Assembly (NCBI RefSeq): GCF_035195345.1
Contig: NZ_CP136574.1
Span: 620,001-684,000, forward strand
DNA length: 64,000 bases
Direction: 5' to 3'
From: Flavobacterium sp.
Lineage (GTDB): Bacteria; Bacteroidota; Bacteroidia; Flavobacteriales; Flavobacteriaceae
This document shows positions 58,724-64,000 of this stretch, in pieces; position 1 is the stretch's first letter; every line of letters begins with the position of its first letter. The translations under genes and the position numbers were made by a program. The notes below the pieces were generated by a model that did not search any database, was not told where the DNA came from, and saw nothing but the letters and a program-made list of their open reading frames with translations.

Positions 58724-59167
58724 ATGTGGATTCACGTTTTAGTTTTTTTTACCACCTTTTTTATTATGGAATTTATGGCTTGGTTTACACATAAGTATGT
58801 AATGCATGGCTTTTTATGGAGTTTACATGCAGACCACCATAAAAAAGATCATGATTCTTGGTTTGAAAGAAATGATGCCTTTTTTATTTTTTATGCCATT
58901 GTTAGTATTACTTGTTTTTATACGTGGAGTATTGGTTCATTCGAATTAGGAATATCAATAGGTTTAGGAATTTTAGCCTATGGAATTACCTACTTTTTAG
59001 TACATGATATTTTCATACACCAACGTTTTAAAATCTTCAGAAATGCAGATAATAAATATGCTAGAGCGGTTAGAAGAGCCCATAAAATGCATCACAAACA
59101 TATTGGAAAAGAACACGGCGAATGCTTTGGAATGTTAATAGTTCCTTTTAAATTTTATAAAAACTAA
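58724..59167 (+). CDS. crtZ: Beta-carotene hydroxylase
   Basis: 147-aa di-iron membrane hydroxylase that adds 3-OH groups to beta-carotene to give zeaxanthin. The His-box pattern is complete: HKYVMH, HADHH, HDIFIH and HKMHHKH, placed between hydrophobic segments. It lies 78 nt after crtB in the same direction, and its stop is within the stem of a strong terminator. No lycopene cyclase gene follows, so that step must be encoded elsewhere. Confidence 0.95.
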   Translation: MWIHVLVFFTTFFIMEFMAWFTHKYVMHGFLWSLHADHHKKDHDSWFERNDAFFIFYAIVSITCFYTWSIGSFELGISIGLGILAYGITYFLVHDIFIHQRFKIFRNADNKYARAVRRAHKMHHKHIGKEHGECFGMLIVPFKFYKN

Positions 59168-59199
59168 AAAATCCCGCTGAAGCGGGATTTTTTAGTTTT
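59160..59199. terminator. Long bidirectional terminator after crtZ
   Basis: A 19-bp perfect stem (59160-59178 with 59181-59199; core AAATCCCGCT-GA-AGCGGGATTT) with T-runs both ways, between crtZ and the convergent peptidase. Confidence 0.93.
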
Positions 59200-59214
59200 T
59201 ATAAAATAATGAAC

Positions 59215-60237
59215 TTATTCCCCGTTTTTATCGACTTTTATTCTTTCTTTTCTATTGGCTAATTCCCAAGCTAGGGCAAAAGCTAGTTGGGCACGTTTTG
59301 CTAAAGCATCATATTCAATTTTATCAGGAGTGTCACTTGGTAAGTGATAATCTGCATGAATACCATTAAAAAAGAAAATGGAAGGAATTCCTTTTTTAGC
59401 AAAATTATAATGGTCAGAACGGAAATAAATTCTTTCAGGGTCGTTTCGGTCGTTATACTTGTAGTCTAATTCTAATTTTGTAAATTTAGTATTAACTTCT
59501 TCATTTATAGTATGTAACTCGCTACTTAATCTATCAGAACCAATTACATAAATGTAATTGTTAGTAGCTGGATGAAGTGTGTCTCTACGTCCAATCATAT
59601 CAATATTGATATCTGCAATAGTGTTTTCTAATGGAAATAAAGGGTTTTCTGAATAGTATCTAGAACCATGTAAACCATGTTCTTCACCTGTTACGTGTAA
59701 AAATAAGATAGAACGCTTTGGTCCTTGTCCTTTTTTCTCAGCTTCTTTAAATGCTTGAGCAATTTCTAATAACGCTACAGTTCCTGAACCATCATCGTCG
59801 GCACCATTATAAATTTCACCATTTTTCATTCCTACGTGGTCGTAATGTGCAGAAATAACTAAAATTTCTTCTGGTTTTTCAGAACCTTTAATGAATGCCC
59901 AAATATTTTCTGAATCATTCAATTTTGGAGCAAATCCTCTTTTCATGAATTCAGAAGGAACTTTTTGATAAAAATCAGTTGCTCCTGGAGGAAAACTGAT
60001 TCCCATTTTTTTGTATTCGCTAATCAAATACTCACCTGCTTTTTTTTGTCCAGGTTCTCCAGTATTTCTACCTTGCATTTCATCTCCAGCAACAATATAT
60101 AGATGCTTGCTTAGTTCTTCAGCTTTAATAGTAGTTATGTAATTACTGGCGTCTGCTTGTTTTTTTGTGGTTTTTTGTGCAGATGAACAGCTAACAAACA
60201 TGGTGAAAACAACACCAAATAACATTATTTTTCTCAT
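59215..60237 (-). CDS. M28-family zinc aminopeptidase lipoprotein
   Basis: 340-aa exopeptidase. The lipobox FVSCSSAQ is followed by the M28 catalytic core: HYDHVG and DDDGSGTVALLE (zinc and bridging Asp), TGEEHGLHGS (general base and zinc Glu), IDMIGR, and the late DYHLPSDTPD zinc His. It acts in the periplasm or at the surface on peptides. ATG 60237 is used, since the upstream TTG at 60270 lies in the -7 box CAAATATA (60268-60275, minus strand). Confidence 0.93.
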   Translation of the reverse strand: MRKIMLFGVVFTMFVSCSSAQKTTKKQADASNYITTIKAEELSKHLYIVAGDEMQGRNTGEPGQKKAGEYLISEYKKMGISFPPGATDFYQKVPSEFMKRGFAPKLNDSENIWAFIKGSEKPEEILVISAHYDHVGMKNGEIYNGADDDGSGTVALLEIAQAFKEAEKKGQGPKRSILFLHVTGEEHGLHGSRYYSENPLFPLENTIADINIDMIGRRDTLHPATNNYIYVIGSDRLSSELHTINEEVNTKFTKLELDYKYNDRNDPERIYFRSDHYNFAKKGIPSIFFFNGIHADYHLPSDTPDKIEYDALAKRAQLAFALAWELANRKERIKVDKNGE

Positions 60238-60398
60238 AATAGCATGTGTAAATTTTTTTTTCAATAACAAATATAATAGTTTGTTGTTAAATTTAAATTT
60301 TTATTGTGGGAAGAACGAAAAAAAACTAATAAGTAATAAAATTATTTATTAAAATGTATCGCTGATAATATTGTTTAATTTCGGGTTACTGGCTAATA

Positions 60399-61274
60399 TT
60401 ACTCTTTATCTTTTGTCTCAAGGATGTAACCAATCCCGTGAATATTCGTTAATTTCAGGGTTTCATCTTCAATTAGTTTTTTACGTAACTTAGAAATGTA
60501 GGTATCTAAGCTTCTGCCAACAAAAACACCATGATCTTCCCATACTTTTTTAGAAAGTTCCTCTCGTTTGATGATTTTATTTTGATTCGCAACAAATAGG
60601 CTTAACAATTCAACTTCTTTTTTAGAAAGACTAATTTCTTTTGTTTCTAACATTAGTTTGTTTTCGCTTGGGTAGAAATGAAATTTACCAATCAAAATGC
60701 TATTTTCGTTAATTAAATTAGTTGGTTTTGTTTTTTTTCTCTTAGGAAAGAACACAAAAGTTAAAATAAGACTTACTAATAAGAGTACAATCCAAAACCA
60801 AAAGTATTTGTTAAGTGAATTTACTATTTTTTCTAAAAAACGCACTTCTATTATATAGCATTTTTGTGGAATGATACGTCCGCGACACGGTATGATACTT
60901 TTTCCTTGGTTAGCATATTTTAGAAAACTATAAGCGACTTCTAAATCTTCACATTGTTTTACTTCAATTTGGTAATCGACAGGAAGGTTTGCTTGTTTAA
61001 AACTACGAGCGACAATTGCAATTAAACTATCAGGGTGAATAGCAAGTGCTTTTTCAAAGGAAAGTTGATATTTTGAATCGCCTATTTTTTGAATAGGTAA
61101 AATAAGTGAGGTACTATCTCTATTGGACAATAACAATTTGTTACCAACATCGCGCAAAGTAATTTTGACTAGTTCAGGAACTGGTTCACTCTTTTTATTT
61201 GATGATAAAAGCATTATGGAAGCAAAAACTGCTATGCATAAACTACAGTAGAAATATATTTTTCTTAGATTCAT
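60399..61274 (-). CDS. Membrane-anchored winged-helix regulator
   Basis: 291-aa one-component regulator with reversed ToxR order. An N-terminal membrane helix (YFYCSLCIAVFASIMLLSS) comes first, then an extracytoplasmic domain of about 130 residues with a Cys pair (CRGRIIPQKC). A second helix (FWFWIVLLLVSLILTFVFF) leads to a cytoplasmic OmpR-type winged helix (LSKKEVELLSLFVANQNKIIKREELSKKVWED...SLDTYISKLRKKL...NIHGIGYIL). ATG 61274 is chosen, and ATG 61292 is possible. It is divergent from the propeller lipoprotein gene. Confidence 0.85.
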   Translation of the reverse strand: MNLRKIYFYCSLCIAVFASIMLLSSNKKSEPVPELVKITLRDVGNKLLLSNRDSTSLILPIQKIGDSKYQLSFEKALAIHPDSLIAIVARSFKQANLPVDYQIEVKQCEDLEVAYSFLKYANQGKSIIPCRGRIIPQKCYIIEVRFLEKIVNSLNKYFWFWIVLLLVSLILTFVFFPKRKKTKPTNLINENSILIGKFHFYPSENKLMLETKEISLSKKEVELLSLFVANQNKIIKREELSKKVWEDHGVFVGRSLDTYISKLRKKLIEDETLKLTNIHGIGYILETKDKE

Positions 61275-61442
61275 AAGTAATGCAAATAACATAAATTTTT
61301 GCCGTTTTTTAAAAGCATTGACACTTATTTTGCATTTTTTTTACATTTGAAAGGTTTGACTAGTTTAGTTTTACATTGAATTTAATAAATACTAGGTTAC
61401 ATTTATTCTTGTAACAATTTTAAAAGCTGAATTAGACCAATT

Positions 61443-62561
61443 ATGAAAGGAATAAAATTATTTTTCTTCAATTTTAAAACAATTACTATTTCAATGTTTT
61501 GTTTTTCTTTATTTTCATCTTGTGCGGGTCAAGTTGAAAAAAATGAATTGCCATTAAAAATTAGGCCTGAACAATTTAAAATACACGAAGACAGTATTAG
61601 TATGAAAGCTGAAACTTTACCCGAGTATAAAATCAGTCCACACGATAAAGAAAGCCAAGGATACCAAATAAGTGGTGTTGTTCGTACAGTACTTCAAGAT
61701 AGTAAAGGAAATTTTTGGTTTGGTACACAAGATGGACTTTGTCGTAAGGATAAAAGTGGTGTTGTTTATTTTTCGATTAAAGATTTGAAAGGTAATGGTA
61801 TAACAGTTCATGTTATTCTTGAAGATAAAGCAGGAAATATTTGGATAGGATATAATAATGGGATTGCAAAATATGATGGCGAATTTTTTACCAATTATTA
61901 TGTGAAAGATATTGAAGCAATTGGTGCGCTTTGGAGCATGATAATGGATACTAAAGGAACCCTATGGATTGGAACAACACAAGGTGTTTTTACTTTTGAT
62001 GGACAAGTTTTTACATCGTTTGAAATTCCTGAAGGGAAAGTAAATCCTAATATGGGAGTTAGTACTTCTAAAATGATTCATTCAATTATAGTAGACAGTA
62101 AAGGGAATATATGGTTTGCAACTAATGGCGGAGCTTATGTTTATGATGGAAAGACGTTAATAAACATTTCAGCAAAAGATAAACTTCTCTCCAATTTTGT
62201 AAATCAAATTATAGAAATTTCGAATGGAAATTATTTGGTTTCAACAGCTAATGGACTTTTTCGATACGATGGAAATTCATTTTATAACTTAACTGAAAAA
62301 CTACTAGGTAAAAATGAAGGCGTAGGCTATATTTTTGAAGATATAAACGGTACCATTTGGTTTACTGCAAATAAGCGCGATATTTATAGTTACAATGGTG
62401 AAACATTTCAAAAAATTCAAATTAAGGAAGGTGAATTTAGACCATTGTCTTTTCAAATTTACCAAGATCAACAAAACCGATTATGGTTTGTCGGTTTTAA
62501 AGGGGCATATCGATTAGAAAATAATGCATTTGTAAATGTTACCAGATTTGGACCTTGGTAA
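61443..62561 (+). CDS. Two-component-regulator-type propeller lipoprotein
   Basis: 372-aa lipoprotein (lipobox FSSCAGQ). About seven repeats of the two-component propeller type are visible, for example GNFWFGTQDGLCRKD, GNIWIGYNNGIAKYDG, GTLWIGTTQGVFTFDG and GNIWFATNGGAYVYDG, which build a beta-propeller. In hybrid sensors such propellers bind glycans or other ligands, but here no kinase is fused. It is divergent from the membrane-anchored winged-helix gene, which could be its output partner. Confidence 0.88.
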   Translation: MKGIKLFFFNFKTITISMFCFSLFSSCAGQVEKNELPLKIRPEQFKIHEDSISMKAETLPEYKISPHDKESQGYQISGVVRTVLQDSKGNFWFGTQDGLCRKDKSGVVYFSIKDLKGNGITVHVILEDKAGNIWIGYNNGIAKYDGEFFTNYYVKDIEAIGALWSMIMDTKGTLWIGTTQGVFTFDGQVFTSFEIPEGKVNPNMGVSTSKMIHSIIVDSKGNIWFATNGGAYVYDGKTLINISAKDKLLSNFVNQIIEISNGNYLVSTANGLFRYDGNSFYNLTEKLLGKNEGVGYIFEDINGTIWFTANKRDIYSYNGETFQKIQIKEGEFRPLSFQIYQDQQNRLWFVGFKGAYRLENNAFVNVTRFGPW

Positions 62562-62614
62562 CACTAAAAACATTTTACTTTTATTTATATTATTAATTAA
62601 AAAAATCTTCAATC

Positions 62615-63175
62615 ATGAACCACAATTTAATTTATTTTTTATTGATTCTATTGTTCAACTGTAGTTGCACAAGTGTGAATTCTCAAGAAACCGCCTCTAA
62701 TACAAATGAACTAGATAGCATTAATATGATGCCAACTCATTTTAACGATGATGTAATACATGTTGATCAACTTTACACTTCAATTATTAGAGTAGATAGA
62801 GTAATTAAAAATGAATACGCACTAACAATACAAATGAATTTAAAAAATGGCTCTTATTTTATTTCACCCAATGAAAAAGGAGACTTTACAGGTAAATTTA
62901 TCATTAATATTACTGATCCCGAAAAAATATTAGTCGACGAGGCAATTATTGAAACACCCCTTTCAAAAGGAGAACTCAATAACCATGGAAGTCTTGTAAA
63001 TTGGGTTCGTGAAAACACCAATTACAAAAAAACTTTAAAAGTATTATCTAACGATGATTTTGAAGTCAGTGGGTATATCCAATTTACTATTGAACCTCGT
63101 TGTACATTAGAAAAAATACCTTTTATCCTTTCTAATACCAATGGAAAATTGAGTATAAGGATAGATGGATGTTAA
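62615..63175 (+). CDS. Hypothetical lipoprotein downstream of the propeller gene
   Basis: 186-aa lipoprotein (lipobox LLFNCSC at about residue 15). The mature part is beta-rich (YALTIQMNLKNGSYFISPNEKGDFTGKFIINIT, then SGYIQFTIEPRCTLEKIPFILS). It starts 53 nt after the propeller gene in the same direction and may be cotranscribed. I do not recognise a family, and no function can be given. Confidence 0.6.
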   Translation: MNHNLIYFLLILLFNCSCTSVNSQETASNTNELDSINMMPTHFNDDVIHVDQLYTSIIRVDRVIKNEYALTIQMNLKNGSYFISPNEKGDFTGKFIINITDPEKILVDEAIIETPLSKGELNNHGSLVNWVRENTNYKKTLKVLSNDDFEVSGYIQFTIEPRCTLEKIPFILSNTNGKLSIRIDGC

Positions 63176-63470
63176 TATAGATTAGTTTTAACCTTTCAAT
63201 GGTATTGCTTTTTGTACTGAAAATTGATTATAATAATATTATGTAAAAATATCACATTCTTTAGTGCTTTAATAATAGATTAAAATAAAATTACTAAAAA
63301 AAGTAGCAAGAGTTTGTAATAGAAAAAGCGTTCTTTATATTATTTATTCAAACAACTTAATAGCTAAAAATATTTTAGAAAGTTCATAGTTGTATCTTAG
63401 TTTTGTAATTATACGATTACTTTTACATAAAAGTTAAATTTTATAAAAAATGTAATCTATTTCGTTAAAA
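63176..63470. other. AT-rich intergenic gap without recognisable features
   Basis: 295 bp of low-GC sequence between the convergent lipoprotein and amidotransferase genes. I see no ORF of useful length, no tRNA, no clear terminator hairpin and no repeat seen elsewhere in the window. Confidence 0.6.
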
Positions 63471-64000
63471 CTAATTTTCAATCCAATTTTTTAAAATTTG
63501 TTTTCCATGCACTGTTAAAATGCTTTCAGGATGGAATTGAACACCTCTAACATCATAAACAGAATGTTTCAATGACATTATTTGATCATTTTCATCAGTA
63601 GAAGTTATAATCAAATCTATTGGAAGGTTTTTATTTGAGATTACCCAAGAATGATATCTTCCAACATATAATTCATTAGGTAAGTTATTAAAAATAGAAT
63701 CTTTTTCTTTTATAAAAATTTTTGTTGCAACGCCATGATATACCTTTTCTAGATTGGATAATTTTCCACCAAAGATTTCACCAATAGCTTGTAATCCTAG
63801 ACAAATACCTAAAATACTTTTTGTAGGAGCATATTTTTTGATAACTTCTTTTAATAAACCAGCTTCATCAGGAATTCCAGGTCCAGGAGACAAAAGTATT
63901 TTCTCAAATTTTTCTAAATCTAATAATTCAAATTCGTCATTTCTAAATACAGTAACTTCCACCTTCAAATCCTCTAAATAATGAACTAAATTATAAGTAA
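63471..64000 (-). CDS. trpG: Anthranilate/aminodeoxychorismate synthase glutamine amidotransferase, 5' end beyond window
   Basis: Class I glutamine amidotransferase that passes ammonia to a chorismate-converting partner. The frame is open to base 64000 on the minus strand, so the visible part (TYNLVHYLEDLKVEVTVFRND...) lacks only about ten N-terminal residues. The nucleophile Cys lies in GICLGLQAIGEIFGG, and the His-Glu pair in VQFHPESIL. KILLSPGPGIP is typical. TrpG and PabA cannot be separated by sequence alone. The apparent start at 63968 is an internal TTG. Confidence 0.9.
   Translation of the reverse strand, partial: TYNLVHYLEDLKVEVTVFRNDEFELLDLEKFEKILLSPGPGIPDEAGLLKEVIKKYAPTKSILGICLGLQAIGEIFGGKLSNLEKVYHGVATKIFIKEKDSIFNNLPNELYVGRYHSWVISNKNLPIDLIITSTDENDQIMSLKHSVYDVRGVQFHPESILTVHGKQILKNWIEN

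Noticed and set aside
63471..63968. Start of the amidotransferase at 63968
   Set aside because: That codon is an internal TTG. The frame continues as TYNLVHYLEDL to the window edge, matching the family N-terminus, so the gene is cut by the window.

Overview
The window reads as a chromosomal segment of a low-GC member of the Bacteroidota, most likely a Flavobacterium-type marine or freshwater species. This rests on the AT-rich sequence, the absence of Shine-Dalgarno sites, promoters of the form TTTG-N19-TAnnTTTG, a type IX secretion sorting tail on a lipase, lipoproteins with acidic surface-export signals, a fused isobutyryl-CoA mutase, glutamine synthetase III, and a zeaxanthin-type carotenoid cluster. 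Genes are dense and lie on both strands, and most gene ends carry clear intrinsic terminators. No rRNA operon, prophage or CRISPR array is visible. Two genes are cut by the window edges: dnaK at the left and a trpG/pabA-type amidotransferase at the right.

Region by region. 1-5.7 kb: dnaK, an EamA/RarD permease, L-serine dehydratase, an SH3 protein and a DUF2809 protein. 5.7-10.7 kb: a potassium module on the minus strand (a KdpD-like kinase, KdpE, a small ORF, the Kup transporter and a porin), without KdpFABC. 10.7-19.7 kb: NhaD antiporter, panB, a pseudouridine synthase, an outer-membrane DUF5723 protein, a SET-domain protein, the ComM/YifB ATPase and DsbD. 19.7-23.8 kb: tilS, a four-helix-bundle gene enclosed by a perfect 19-bp inverted repeat, pabB with a heptanucleotide repeat, and a DUF4349 lipoprotein.

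23.8-27.4 kb is the accessory island. It holds an AbiV-family gene with a membrane-protein partner, bounded by hairpins and GTTGGCAG/CTGCCAAC motifs. A small secreted protein follows, then the 5' remnant of a DUF4238 gene interrupted by a complete 1.4-kb IS3-family element with an A6G frameshift signal, and a REP-like hairpin. 27.4-38.4 kb: lpdA, a sulfur amino-acid group (Lrp, a PLP lyase, an NhaC-family carrier), a peroxiredoxin/thioredoxin group, a secreted lipase and an arsenic-resistance operon. 38.5-46.6 kb: ribosomal protein S1, a TlpA-like lipoprotein, tRNA-Tyr, glutamine synthetase III and small proteins. 46.5-54.8 kb: a RAYT transposase that carries its own REP palindrome in frame, isobutyryl-CoA mutase, lipoproteins, an S4 RNA-binding protein, a methyltransferase, a phosphoribosyltransferase and shikimate kinase.

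54.9-64 kb: two tRNA-Lys and one tRNA-Leu, then a carotenoid cluster (crtI, crtB, crtZ) headed by a MerR/cobalamin-binding regulator of the CarH type. The regulator gene and crtI share a perfect TTTTGTT-N-AACAAAA palindrome over their -7 boxes. An M28 peptidase, a membrane-anchored winged-helix regulator divergent from a propeller lipoprotein, a small lipoprotein and the partial amidotransferase close the window. The observations I rate highest are the CarH-like switch with its paired operators and a substituted light-ligand position, the RAYT with an in-frame REP, and the bounded AbiV cassette.
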